A stretch of 64,000 nt of DNA, taken from positions 1 to 64,000 of the forward strand of contig JAGXTF010000105.1 in the NCBI GenBank assembly GCA_018333525.1, given 5' to 3'. The DNA comes from Bacteroidota bacterium (GTDB lineage: Bacteria; Bacteroidota; Bacteroidia; NS11-12g; UBA955). Made by a program: the position numbers and the translations under genes. Below are positions 51,305 through 59,685 of the stretch, in pieces. A model generated the notes under the pieces. It ran no database searches and was not told the DNA's origin. It saw only the letters and a program-made list of their open reading frames with translations. The first letter of the stretch is position 1. The number at the start of each line of letters is the position of its first letter.

Positions 51305-52666
51305 ATGAAAAAGTTATTACTCACCATGTCTGCAATTACACTAGTTTTTACCGGTGTATTTGCACAACAACTTGAGGTTCATCCCGAATTAGGCAATGTG
51401 CAAGTTACGAACAAAACACACATCGTTAGCGGGAGCAAACATCAGGTAACTTCACGCGGTGCCAACGACGTAAGTACGTGGTACAATTTCCTGGGATCCT
51501 ATAAAGAAGGAACTCTATTAGGACAATCTCTGAAATCTTATGCGAATTTTATTTGGCCTGATACCACCGGATACGTGGTATACAGCGATGGTACCAAAAG
51601 CAAAATGGGCTTCCACGTTTGGGGTTCAACCTTTGATCCTAAAGATACAAACTATGCCGCAACCGGTGAGACCGTATTGACTAAATTCAATCCTTATACT
51701 CTGGATTCTCTTCAGTTCCTGAAATTCTATGTTCGCCAGCTCGATAGTTTTGATTTCGGCGCAGGTAAAGTAGAAGTGATTGACACTGCATACATTCAGT
51801 ATTATGATATCACCGGATTGGATGTAAAAACATTTGTATACACCAGTCAGATTCCAAAAGTGACTTACTATGCTGCTTATCCTAAAGAAGCCGGCTTCAG
51901 TACCAAATCCCTGTTGAACTCTACCGCGATTAAAACCGATACTATTTTGCTCGACAAATCATGGGCAGACAGTGTGGATTATAATGGTGCGAACACCTCT
52001 TTCTTCGGTAGTTACGTAATTTTGGCTCCGGGCCTTACTTCCAAGTCTACCAACACTTTGCCGGTAACAAACAACCTTATGGCTTATTCTATCACCTACA
52101 AGCCGATGAGAAAAACCAATTTGGGAGATACTTTGATTGCTTATGACGGATCTACCTGGAGCAAAAAATTCAACATGTTTGGATTGCAGTACCAGATTCT
52201 GGACCAGCACGATCAATTGATCACCACCCCATACAGAATTAACAACACATTTGTTTCTAATTTTGAAGTACGTTATGGTCAGAGTATCGGATCTGTATTC
52301 AAAAGCTATATCCCTGGTACCATTTTCAGCAGCACTTTGTTCCAAAATGTTTACTGGCACATTACTACTTCCAACCTTTCTAACAAAGAATTTGGAAATA
52401 ATGGTATTACCGGAGCAGCAGTTTATCCAAACCCTGCTTCTGCAAACAGCTCTGTAGATGTAGCATTCAGCCTGAACAAATCCAGCGACGTAATTACTAC
52501 TATCACCGATTTGAACGGTAAAGTTGTGAAAGCTTTCGGTGCGAAAACTTTCGGTGCAGGAACCCATACCATGAACCTGAATACTCAGGAACTCAGCAAA
52601 GGAATGTACCTGGTTATCCTTGAAGGATCTGCCGGTAAAACCACCGCTAAATTGAGCATTCAATAA
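51305..52666 (+). CDS. Secreted T9SS type A protein, likely strongly expressed
   Basis: 453 aa. Signal peptide KKLLLTMSAITLVFTGVFAQ, a long beta-rich body without a recognised domain (WYNFLGSYKEGTLLGQSLKS, later YGQSIGSVFKSYIPGTIF), and a T9SS sorting tail starting AAVYPNPASANSSVDVAF, closing KGMYLVILEGSAGKTTAKLSIQ. By eye the codons are richer in C-ending choices (ACC, TAC, AAC) than neighbouring genes, which with the consensus promoter and strong terminator suggests abundant production. Function unknown; possibly a secreted or surface structural protein. Confidence 0.88.
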   Translation: MKKLLLTMSAITLVFTGVFAQQLEVHPELGNVQVTNKTHIVSGSKHQVTSRGANDVSTWYNFLGSYKEGTLLGQSLKSYANFIWPDTTGYVVYSDGTKSKMGFHVWGSTFDPKDTNYAATGETVLTKFNPYTLDSLQFLKFYVRQLDSFDFGAGKVEVIDTAYIQYYDITGLDVKTFVYTSQIPKVTYYAAYPKEAGFSTKSLLNSTAIKTDTILLDKSWADSVDYNGANTSFFGSYVILAPGLTSKSTNTLPVTNNLMAYSITYKPMRKTNLGDTLIAYDGSTWSKKFNMFGLQYQILDQHDQLITTPYRINNTFVSNFEVRYGQSIGSVFKSYIPGTIFSSTLFQNVYWHITTSNLSNKEFGNNGITGAAVYPNPASANSSVDVAFSLNKSSDVITTITDLNGKVVKAFGAKTFGAGTHTMNLNTQELSKGMYLVILEGSAGKTTAKLSIQ

Positions 52667-52680
52667 ACCTATTGACATCA

Positions 52681-52718
52681 AAAAAAAGAGGTCGTTGCAA
52701 AACGACCTCTTTTTTTTA
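52681..52718. terminator. Bidirectional intrinsic terminator
   Basis: AAAAAAAGAGGTCGTT-GCAA-AACGACCTCTTTTTTTT: a perfect stem with A-tract and T-tract, 15 bp after the T9SS gene and 14 bp before the murA stop, serving both convergent genes. Confidence 0.92.
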
Positions 52719-52731
52719 TGCCTTATTTTTA

Positions 52732-54039
52732 TCAGGAAACTCTTGTTATATCTGCACCAATAGCATTCAGGCGGCCTTCGATATTCTCGTATCCACGGTC
52801 TATTTGTTCAATGTTGCGGATGACGCTTTTGCCTCTGGCGCTCATAGCGGCAATCAGCAAGGCAACACCTGCGCGAATATCCGGGGATGACATTTGAATC
52901 CCTTTTAACTGCGCCCTGCGATCTAATCCGATTACGGTTGCCCGGTGCGGGTCGCACAGAATGATTTGGGCACCCATGTCAATCAAATTATCTACAAAAA
53001 ACAGACGGCTTTCAAACATCTTCTGGTGTATCAATACAGTACCTCTGGCTTGCGTGGCTGTAACCAATGCAATGGAAATCAAATCCGGGGTAAAACCCGG
53101 CCAGATCTGATCAGAAATGGTAAGTATAGATCCATCAATAAAAGTGTCTATTTCGTAATGCTTGTTTTTTAGAATGCGGATATCATCACCTCGTATTTCC
53201 ATTTGAATTCCAAGGCGCTGAAATGTTCTGGGAATAATACCGAGCATATCCACCCTGCAATTTTTCAAAGTAATTTCACTTTGGGTAATTGCGGCCATCC
53301 CAATAAATGAACCTATTTCGATCATATCCGGCAAACAGCGGTGTTTGCAACCGTTTAAAGATGTAACACCTTCAATTCTGAGAACATTGGAACCTATACC
53401 AGTTATTTTGGCTCCCATGCTGTTGAGCATGTGGCAAAGTTGCTGCACATATGGTTCGCAAGCTGCATTGGTAATAGTTGAAATGCCATTGGCCAAAACA
53501 GCGGCCATAACAATATTTGCGGTACCGGTTACAGAGGCCTCATCCAGCAGCATTTCCGCACCTTTTAATGATTCACCATAAACCCTGAAAAAATTCTCTT
53601 CTGGCAAATATTCGAAACGGGCAGAGAGTGCTGCAAATCCTTCAAAATGCGTATCCAGTCTGCGTCGGCCTATTTTATCGCCACCGGGACTTGGAATATA
53701 CCCCTTGCCAAAACGAGCCAAAAGCGGTCCCACAATCATAATGCTTCCACGAAGTGCAGCACCTTTTTTGCGGAATTCATCGGTTTCCATAAAAGCCAGG
53801 TCAATATCAGCTGCACGAAAACTAAAAGTTCCATGTTCCAGCCTTTTGGTCTCCACACCCAAATCTCCCAGTAATTCAATAAGTTTCATCACATCCCGGA
53901 TTTCGGGAATGTTTTCAATAATGACTTCTTCTGAGGTGAGCAGTGTGGCACAAATGACCTGCAGTGCTTCGTTTTTGGCTCCCTGGGGGGTTAACTCCCC
54001 GCTCAGGACATGACCGCCTTCAATGATAAATTCAGCCAT
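52732..54039 (-). CDS. murA: UDP-N-acetylglucosamine 1-carboxyvinyltransferase with Asp at the catalytic Cys position
   Basis: First committed step of peptidoglycan precursor synthesis. 435 aa, EPT fold: MAEFIIEGGHVLSGELTPQGAKNEAL (Lys22-Asn23 site), VTGTANIVMAAVLANG, and the C-terminal IRNIEQIDRGYENIEGRL. The loop that in E. coli holds Cys115 (PGGC) reads SPGGDKIGRRRLDTHF here, placing Asp121 where the reactive Cys would be. Asp variants occur in mycobacteria and others and give resistance to fosfomycin while retaining activity, per general knowledge. Followed by a DUF4290 gene in the same direction. Confidence 0.95.
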   Translation of the reverse strand: MAEFIIEGGHVLSGELTPQGAKNEALQVICATLLTSEEVIIENIPEIRDVMKLIELLGDLGVETKRLEHGTFSFRAADIDLAFMETDEFRKKGAALRGSIMIVGPLLARFGKGYIPSPGGDKIGRRRLDTHFEGFAALSARFEYLPEENFFRVYGESLKGAEMLLDEASVTGTANIVMAAVLANGISTITNAACEPYVQQLCHMLNSMGAKITGIGSNVLRIEGVTSLNGCKHRCLPDMIEIGSFIGMAAITQSEITLKNCRVDMLGIIPRTFQRLGIQMEIRGDDIRILKNKHYEIDTFIDGSILTISDQIWPGFTPDLISIALVTATQARGTVLIHQKMFESRLFFVDNLIDMGAQIILCDPHRATVIGLDRRAQLKGIQMSSPDIRAGVALLIAAMSARGKSVIRNIEQIDRGYENIEGRLNAIGADITRVS

Positions 54040-54042
54040 CCC

Positions 54043-54720
54043 TTAATACCTTCTGTAGCCGCCGCCACCACCTTTGTTTCTGTTAAACTTATTATTCTTG
54101 TTGCGGTTGTTGTTGTTATTGTTGTTGCTCTTATTTCTGTTAAAGAACTTCTTTTGAGGAGAGTTGTCCTGTGAAACTACAAGCTGATCACCGGCCAGAT
54201 TAAGCTTGCCTTTGGAAAGCGTTTTCAGATGTTCAGCAATGGTTTCATTACTCAAATTTTCATTGTTCCAACTTTTACAACTGTTGTACATGAATGACGC
54301 AATTAAATTTACCAGGCCCTGTCTGAGTTCCGGGTCTTCCATTTCTGCCGCCTTATCCACCATATTTTGCAGGTTGCGTCCGTAAAATCTGAATTTGATT
54401 ACAGAATCGGGATAACCAATGGATCCGGGCTTTTGGTTTCGCTCTTCTCTGGTTGGCATAGCATAAGGGCAATCTACATCCAAATCATAATCTGCCATTT
54501 GGTACAAATGTTCCCAAAGCGTTTCTTTATAGTTGCTTTGTTGCTTCACTTCCGGATTGAGCACCGCCATAATCTGAATTACAGCTTCCGCCGTAGAAGT
54601 GCGCTTGTCTCTGTCTGAAAGACTTTGAATGTATTTTACGTAATCGTGAACGTGCCTTCCATATTCAGCAATCACCATGGAAGATCTTTGGGTGTTATAG
54701 TCGTCTTGCATTAACTGCAT
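54043..54720 (-). CDS. DUF4290 protein with Asn/Arg/Gly-rich tail
   Basis: 225 aa. The DUF4290 body runs from DDYNTQRSSMVIAEYGRHVHDYVKYIQ through VLNPEVKQQSNYKETLWEHLY to SFMYNSCKSWNNENLSN. The last ~40 residues are low-complexity and basic: KKFFNRNKSN, a run of seven Asn, then NRNKNNKFNRNKGGGGGYRRY, resembling RNA-binding tails. The track ATG at 54768 lies inside a terminator hairpin, so 54720 (MQLMQDDYNTQ) or 54711 is the start. Just upstream of murA with a 3-bp gap, i.e. one operon. Function unknown. Confidence 0.85.
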   Translation of the reverse strand: MQLMQDDYNTQRSSMVIAEYGRHVHDYVKYIQSLSDRDKRTSTAEAVIQIMAVLNPEVKQQSNYKETLWEHLYQMADYDLDVDCPYAMPTREERNQKPGSIGYPDSVIKFRFYGRNLQNMVDKAAEMEDPELRQGLVNLIASFMYNSCKSWNNENLSNETIAEHLKTLSKGKLNLAGDQLVVSQDNSPQKKFFNRNKSNNNNNNNRNKNNKFNRNKGGGGGYRRY

Positions 54721-54753
54721 GTGTGGCAAAATTAGTTGAGATTGTACCAAATG

Positions 54754-54785
54754 AAAAGCCCCGACCATATTTAGTCGGGGCTTTT
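54754..54785 (-). terminator. Intrinsic terminator of the lipoprotein gene
   Basis: AAAAGCCCCGAC-CATATTTA-GTCGGGGCTTTT is a perfect 12-bp stem, 18 bp beyond the stop of the lipoprotein gene on the minus strand. It overlaps the false N-terminal extension of the DUF4290 ORF, supporting the shorter start. Confidence 0.85.
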
Positions 54786-54802
54786 TATAATATCTTTATC
54801 TA

Positions 54803-55402
54803 TTAATAGAAATAAGGCTCGTCATTAATGGCTTCCAGTTCCAGAATCCACTCTTTGTCGTTTTCATCGCGCCCTTTAACTTTCATTGCTTTTTCTTTAA
54901 GCATTACAATGGCCCAGTCGATGGTGTTCTTCTGAGTCATGTTTTCATTGTCATAACTCAATTCCGGTTTAACCTGAATTTTGTAATGGCCTTTGTCAAA
55001 AGTCCATTTTCCACCTGGCATCAAGTATTGAATATGACTTGGCATCTGCAATCTAAAGCCTGTGTATGCTATATGGCAGCAGGCGTCAAAACCAAAATGG
55101 GTACCATCATAAGTATGATTGGTAATGTATTTGGTTTTACCGTCAACTTCGGTCTTTTTAACAATTTCAAGGCCATAACCACCGGCACGACCGAGGTTGA
55201 TGACAATAGTGAAACCGTTTTCTGCATCGATTAGTTGGGTAGTGCGATCTTCACCTTCGTAGGTGTATTTTTTTACAGCCCACTCATTTGCAACTCTGTC
55301 ACGCTTGGCGCGGAGGGAGATGCGTGGCCCTTCTTCATACTTACAACCGGCAAAGGTCATAGCTCCTAACAGCGCTAAAGAGGTAAGTTTAAAAAATTTC
55401 AT
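54803..55402 (-). CDS. Hypothetical lipoprotein
   Basis: 199 aa. Signal peptide with a lipobox-like AMTFAGC, so probably anchored in the outer membrane. The rest is beta-rich (ENGFTIVINLGRAGGYGLEI, GKWTFDKGHYKIQVKPELSY), reminiscent of lipocalin-like small lipoproteins, but I do not recognise a family. A strong inverted repeat lies just upstream and a terminator downstream, so it is a single-gene unit. Confidence 0.8.
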   Translation of the reverse strand: MKFFKLTSLALLGAMTFAGCKYEEGPRISLRAKRDRVANEWAVKKYTYEGEDRTTQLIDAENGFTIVINLGRAGGYGLEIVKKTEVDGKTKYITNHTYDGTHFGFDACCHIAYTGFRLQMPSHIQYLMPGGKWTFDKGHYKIQVKPELSYDNENMTQKNTIDWAIVMLKEKAMKVKGRDENDKEWILELEAINDEPYFY

Positions 55403-55411
55403 ACTTTGAAT

Positions 55412-55440
55412 ATGTTACAAAATAAGTCCTTTTGTAACAT
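55412..55440 (-). promoter_or_regulatory. Operator-like inverted repeat upstream of the lipoprotein gene
   Basis: ATGTTACAAAA (55412-55422) and TTTTGTAACAT (55430-55440) are exact 11-bp reverse complements separated by 7 bases, 10 bp upstream of the lipoprotein ATG. No T-tract follows, so a regulator site fits better than a terminator. Regulator unknown. Confidence 0.55.
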
Positions 55441-55602
55441 AATTACAAATCAAACTTCTCCCCTGAGGCCATTTAATGAACATTACAGATGTGTATAAAC
55501 TCATATTTCCCGGATATTTTTGAACAGTTTAAAGAAGCAAGATGATTAAAAGGGGATTGTTTTTAAAGCGTTTTGGCGAGCTATAAGTTCTTTGATTCTG
55601 CT
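55441..55602. other. Spacer between the TonB receptor and lipoprotein genes
   Basis: No gene, tRNA or clear hairpin with U-tract is seen. The spacer presumably carries the lipoprotein promoter; no confident TAnnTTTG was found. Confidence 0.4.
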
Positions 55603-57855
55603 TTACAATACAATAGAGAGTGAAGCCAATACGCTGCGACCATCTGATGGAAGTAAACCAGGACCTGGATAACCACCGGAACGACGGGTAAAGTACTTCG
55701 AATTGGCAGCATTATTCACGCTCATTTTAATCTGGAATCGATCGTTAATTCTATAGCTTCCCATTACATCATATATGGTGTAAGAAGGAATAATACCGTT
55801 TTGTCCGTTAGCGGATGCTTCTAAAGTATTGGCTGCATCGGCATAAACCGATGCCGTGTGGCTGGCTTGAAAGGTCAACATGAGTGCGCGATATTTGTAA
55901 CTCAAACCTGCCCTAAGCACATGTTTTGGTGCATATTCCACGGATTTACCTTTTAAATTGGTAACTACCTCTTTGCCATTTGAAACAGAAATAAGTTTGT
56001 AATCCAGGTATTCTGAAACGTTGTAATTATAAGATACAAACAAGGGAAAGCTACCCATTCTACCTGCGAGTTTTTGGTTCAGACCACTGAGTATATCCAT
56101 ATCCACTACACTCTCTAAACCATAGCTGAAGCTGTTTCCAAGATTGGTGGTGTATTTGTAACTCTGTCCATTGCTGTTCAACTTATTTATAGAACCAATC
56201 TTATTTTGGTAAGAGAGGTAATATACTCCGGCATCTATATGGAAATATTTTGCAATGGTGCCGCGAAAACCGAAATCGGCATTCCAACCTTTACTGTCTT
56301 TCAAATTGCTATCGGTTGTGTCTGTACCCGGATTTTGTACATTGCTGAACAAAATGGGACGATATGCCTGAGTAATATTGGCATAAAACTCGTTATGCGA
56401 ATTTTTCCCCAAATGGTATTCTGCACCTATTCCGCCCAGTACAAAGGTTCTGGTGCGCTTTTCTTCTATCATTTTGTTTTCGGAACCGTTGCTTGCAAAG
56501 GATAACCTACCGCTGCCCTGCACAGTGATATTTTCTGCGCGAAGTCCTGGAATAACCACCAAACGTTTGCCAATGCGAAACGCATTTTCCAAATAGGCAG
56601 CTTTGTTGATGGAGTGGAATTTTACGGAAACAGGATACTCTCCGGTAGCCAATTCAAAATTGGGATCGTAACCGGTAGTAGCTACACCTTTTTGCAGGCG
56701 TGTAGTGGTTCCGTTAAAATAACGAAGACCAACAGACAGGGTTTGTTTTTTACCCATCAAATTGTAATCATGAAGAAATCCTGCTTCAGATGAATAATTG
56801 CGGTAATAATCAATAGCCAATTCTCTCTTGTTATATTCTCCGGTTAATTTATTGATAGTATCATTTACTGTAATTGCAGCTAAAAATCCAACGCTCTTGC
56901 GATCGCCAAGATTGGCATTGGTACGTACTTGAATTCGGTTGTTTTTGTTAATTTCCCAATCGAATTTTACAGAGGCAGTCTGCCAGGGTGTGGTGAACCA
57001 GTTTCTGGATCTGCTGCTGAGTTTTGGGTTCTCGGCAAATTTTGCATCTGTCAAACCACCAGGTTGCTGGCTGAGCATATCATAATTCATATACTCGGCA
57101 TTTACTTTCATTCCCTGTTTTATATTCCAGGTAACAGAACCATAAGATGTACGTGTTTTGTAAGCACTGTTCTGTCTGTATCCATCGGCCCTGCGCACAT
57201 CATGAAAAGCATAATAATGGAGCTTTCCTTTTTTTCCACCGATGGCATTGAATGAATTGAACAACCCAAAACTGCCAATGGTTTGGCTGCTTTCGATTTG
57301 AAGTGGTTTGCGAATATCGCTGCCATCACGCATGATATAGTTTACCATACCACCGAATTGCGGACCATATTGCAGTGCCCCAGCGCCGCGTACAACCTGA
57401 ATTCTCTGCACGGCCTGCATTTGTGGGTTGTAATATGCTTCGGGGTATCCATAAGGATCGGCAGCAATATCACATCCGTTTTGGCGAATGTTAAACTCCC
57501 AGCTTCTGTTAGGACTTAGTCCGCGGGCTGCAATTCCAATTTGAATTCCCGATCCGTCACTTTCCCAAATATGGATGCCCGGCACTTTTGCCATAATCTG
57601 CCTCATGTTATTATTTACAACCACAGTGTTCAGGTTATCCATCACTATCAAGGAGTTCTTTTTTCCGGCGTATATGTTGGTGCCAACAATTTCGGGAAGT
57701 GGCATTACATCGCGCTTTTCACCGTATCCAACCAAAGTAATTTCGGGTAAATATCCCATACTTTTTGAGGAATCAGCTAAGTCAATTTGAGAGAGAAGTT
57801 CATTGCTGCATAGGGCTATAAGAGCCGTAAGTGAAGATATTAGGGTTTTTTTCAT
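55603..57855 (-). CDS. TonB-dependent outer-membrane receptor (FecA-like)
   Basis: Imports iron complexes or a similar ligand across the outer membrane. 750 aa: signal peptide KKTLISSLTALIALCSNELLSQ, plug domain (NTVVVNNNMRQIMAKVPGIHIWESDG, RGLSPNRSWEFNIRQNGCDI, and VQRIQVVRGAGALQYGPQFGGMVNY), then a 22-strand barrel ending in the typical aromatic tail (LASLSIVL). The GIAARGLSPNRSWE context resembles ferric-dicitrate receptors. No SusD-like partner or periplasmic binding protein is beside it. Two operator-like dyads cover its start region, suggesting metal regulation. Substrate is inference. Confidence 0.92.
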   Translation of the reverse strand: MKKTLISSLTALIALCSNELLSQIDLADSSKSMGYLPEITLVGYGEKRDVMPLPEIVGTNIYAGKKNSLIVMDNLNTVVVNNNMRQIMAKVPGIHIWESDGSGIQIGIAARGLSPNRSWEFNIRQNGCDIAADPYGYPEAYYNPQMQAVQRIQVVRGAGALQYGPQFGGMVNYIMRDGSDIRKPLQIESSQTIGSFGLFNSFNAIGGKKGKLHYYAFHDVRRADGYRQNSAYKTRTSYGSVTWNIKQGMKVNAEYMNYDMLSQQPGGLTDAKFAENPKLSSRSRNWFTTPWQTASVKFDWEINKNNRIQVRTNANLGDRKSVGFLAAITVNDTINKLTGEYNKRELAIDYYRNYSSEAGFLHDYNLMGKKQTLSVGLRYFNGTTTRLQKGVATTGYDPNFELATGEYPVSVKFHSINKAAYLENAFRIGKRLVVIPGLRAENITVQGSGRLSFASNGSENKMIEEKRTRTFVLGGIGAEYHLGKNSHNEFYANITQAYRPILFSNVQNPGTDTTDSNLKDSKGWNADFGFRGTIAKYFHIDAGVYYLSYQNKIGSINKLNSNGQSYKYTTNLGNSFSYGLESVVDMDILSGLNQKLAGRMGSFPLFVSYNYNVSEYLDYKLISVSNGKEVVTNLKGKSVEYAPKHVLRAGLSYKYRALMLTFQASHTASVYADAANTLEASANGQNGIIPSYTIYDVMGSYRINDRFQIKMSVNNAANSKYFTRRSGGYPGPGLLPSDGRSVLASLSIVL

Positions 57856-57858
57856 CTT

Positions 57859-57916
57859 ATTTGGAATGTTTCTAAACAGCGGGCGAAATAACGTGTTGTT
57901 TAGAATGATTCCAAAT
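57859..57916 (-). promoter_or_regulatory. Two inverted operator-like dyads upstream of the TonB receptor
   Basis: TTTGGAATGTTTCTAAA (57860-57876) and TTTAGAATGATTCCAAA (57899-57915) are each a 7-3-7 dyad with one mismatch, and they are near-perfect inverted copies of each other (extended arms 57859-57878 and 57897-57916). The first sits 4-21 bp before the ATG, the second 43-60 bp before it. The form suggests a Fur- or DtxR-type metal repressor; the regulator is not in view. Confidence 0.65.
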
Positions 57917-57935
57917 AATATTTCTCAAAAATTTA

Positions 57936-57950
57936 TGTGATTCTAATCAC
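57936..57950 (-). promoter_or_regulatory. CRP/FNR-like palindrome
   Basis: TGTGATTCTAATCAC (57936-57950) resembles TGTGA-N6-TCACA and is a 14-bp palindrome (GTGATT-CT-AATCAC). It overlaps the stop codon of the GT2 gene and lies about 80 bp upstream of the TonB receptor start. Confidence 0.4.
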
Positions 57951-59053
57951 GAATACTTTCTACCCTTCCAAATTGTGGGAATTGGAAGCAAAAAGAAAAT
58001 GGCAGTACTAACAGTAACGAGAAATAAATATGCTTCATACCAGAGTTGCAACAGGAAGCCCGGTCTTTTTTCTCCCAAAAGCCCATAAATTTTGTTGATC
58101 TGGGTTATTTGCATGGCCATTTTAAGAACGAATATAACCGAGGCCAGTATAGGTTCAAACATAAATAGGACGGGAACAAGAAAATAATACAGGCCAAAAA
58201 TTCCAAACATAATCCACCAATACCAGGGAAGTTCCAATCCGCCACTAAGCCAGCGTTTTCGTTGGTGTAACAAGGGGAAGAACCCGGAAGTGGAGTCGGA
58301 ATAGGCGAGAACTTCGGGAGTCATAATATTGTTCCATTTCCACCCATGTTTGCAGATCTCACTATATAATTTATAGTCTTCCGTAATGGAGAATTTTATT
58401 GCTGAATAGCCGCCTGTATCCCAGTACGCCTTTTTGCGAACCACCATATTGTTGCCAACGGCGGTAGCAGGAACCCCACTGTATGAAATGATATTGAGCA
58501 ATCCCATGAAATAAGCCCAATCAATACCCTGTAACCTGCTCCATCGGCTTTTGCCGCTAACCATTGTTGTTCCGCTGGCAACACCGGTTTCTTCAGTCAT
58601 ATGTCGTACCAGAAATTTTGCCCATCCCGGTTTTACACGTACATCGGCATCGGTGACCAGATAATAATCACCAGTTGCATGTTTGTCCAGTTGGGCCATC
58701 ACCCGGGCTTTGGCTTTTAAACCGGAGTCGTCATCTACAATCTCAATCACTTTTACCCAGGGAAATGTTTTTTGAAAGTCTCCGGCTATGATGCCGGTAT
58801 GATCTGTGCTTTGGTCATTTCCAACCAAAATCTGCAATCTTTCTTTTGGATAATCCAGAGCGCAAAGCGCCTCCAAACAAGCACCGAGAGATTTTTCTTC
58901 ATTTCTTGCCGCTACCAAAACGCTGATTGCCGGCCATTCGGCAGGTTCATCCATTTTGGAATCCCTATATCTAAAAAGCACCCAAAGCTGCAATGCAGCC
59001 AACAGCAAATAGGAGAGAAGCAGAACCAGGCAAACAAGGATGAAGTAATTCAC
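57947..59053 (-). CDS. Membrane glycosyltransferase family 2
   Basis: 368 aa. N-terminal helix (FILVCLVLLLSYLLLAALQLWVLF), then a GT-A fold: ISVLVAARNEEKSLGACLEAL, DxD in VTDADVRVKPGWA, the TED acceptor motif in FSITEDYKLYSEI and a QRKRW box in LLHQRKRWLSGG, the set seen in processive GT2 enzymes. Two or three further helices follow. The start is GTG at 59053, overlapping the deacetylase TGA (GTGA). The deacetylase/GT2 pair suggests synthesis of a deacetylated polysaccharide or a lipid-linked sugar; product unknown. Confidence 0.9.
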   Translation of the reverse strand: MNYFILVCLVLLLSYLLLAALQLWVLFRYRDSKMDEPAEWPAISVLVAARNEEKSLGACLEALCALDYPKERLQILVGNDQSTDHTGIIAGDFQKTFPWVKVIEIVDDDSGLKAKARVMAQLDKHATGDYYLVTDADVRVKPGWAKFLVRHMTEETGVASGTTMVSGKSRWSRLQGIDWAYFMGLLNIISYSGVPATAVGNNMVVRKKAYWDTGGYSAIKFSITEDYKLYSEICKHGWKWNNIMTPEVLAYSDSTSGFFPLLHQRKRWLSGGLELPWYWWIMFGIFGLYYFLVPVLFMFEPILASVIFVLKMAMQITQINKIYGLLGEKRPGFLLQLWYEAYLFLVTVSTAIFFLLPIPTIWKGRKYS

Positions 59054-59685
59054 AGGGCGCTCCAGTTCAATCCACGTGTATGCAAGGCTTCCAGGTATCT
59101 CGGTAATATCCAGTACAGATTTTCAGCAGCCTTTTCACTATCATGAAACACGATGATACTTCCGGATTTACTTCCTTCTACAAGTGCTGAAAGTGATTTT
59201 TCCTTATCCAGACTGGCCAGATAATCGCAGCTCAACAAATTCCACATGATGATGCGAAAACCCTTGGCTTTTAAAAGCGCACCCTGGTTTCTGGTAATGC
59301 GGCCATATGGAGGGCGAAACAAGTTCGATTTTATATATGCGGATGCTTTTATTGCATTTTTTACATAATCCAAATCCTTGGTTTTCCAGCCTTTAATATG
59401 GTTGTAGGTATGGTTTCCTATACCATGTCCTTCCACAAGTATTTTAGAAATAATTTCGGGGTATTTCTTTGCATTTTCTCCTACACAAAAAAATGTAGCC
59501 TTCACTCCAAATTTCTTAAGCTGGTCTAAAATCCAAGGGGTAATTTCCGGATGCGGGCCATCGTCGAAAGTGAGAAATATGCGGTTGTCGTTATTTGGAA
59601 TGCTCCATTCAAAGCCTGGATAAAGCTTTTGAAGTAGGGTCGGAACTTTGAAAGGGTAAATCAGTGGGGCAAATTGAATTCTTTT
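59050..59685 (-). CDS. Polysaccharide deacetylase without a canonical start codon
   Basis: NodB-type deacetylase. The open frame runs from just after a TAA at 59688-59686 and includes FLTFDDGPHPEITPW, ATFFCVGENAKKYPE, HGIGNHTYNHIKGW, FRPPYGRITRNQGALL and VFHDSEKAAENL, the ordered metal and catalytic motifs; 211 aa without a start. The track begins at a GTG (59505) after the first motif, which cannot be right. Upstream, the frame reads K-R-I-Q-F-A-P-L-I-Y-P-F-K-V-P-T-L-L-Q-K-L with no ATG, GTG or TTG; ATT (59679) or CTG (59664) are the only candidates. Possible alternatives are a sequencing error or a start by an unusual codon. Its stop overlaps the GT2 start. Confidence 0.8.
   Translation of the reverse strand, partial: KRIQFAPLIYPFKVPTLLQKLYPGFEWSIPNNDNRIFLTFDDGPHPEITPWILDQLKKFGVKATFFCVGENAKKYPEIISKILVEGHGIGNHTYNHIKGWKTKDLDYVKNAIKASAYIKSNLFRPPYGRITRNQGALLKAKGFRIIMWNLLSCDYLASLDKEKSLSALVEGSKSGSIIVFHDSEKAAENLYWILPRYLEALHTRGLNWSAL

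Noticed and set aside
59050-59505. Track start (GTG) of the deacetylase
   Set aside because: It would delete the TFDDGP metal-binding motif, which is present upstream in the same frame.
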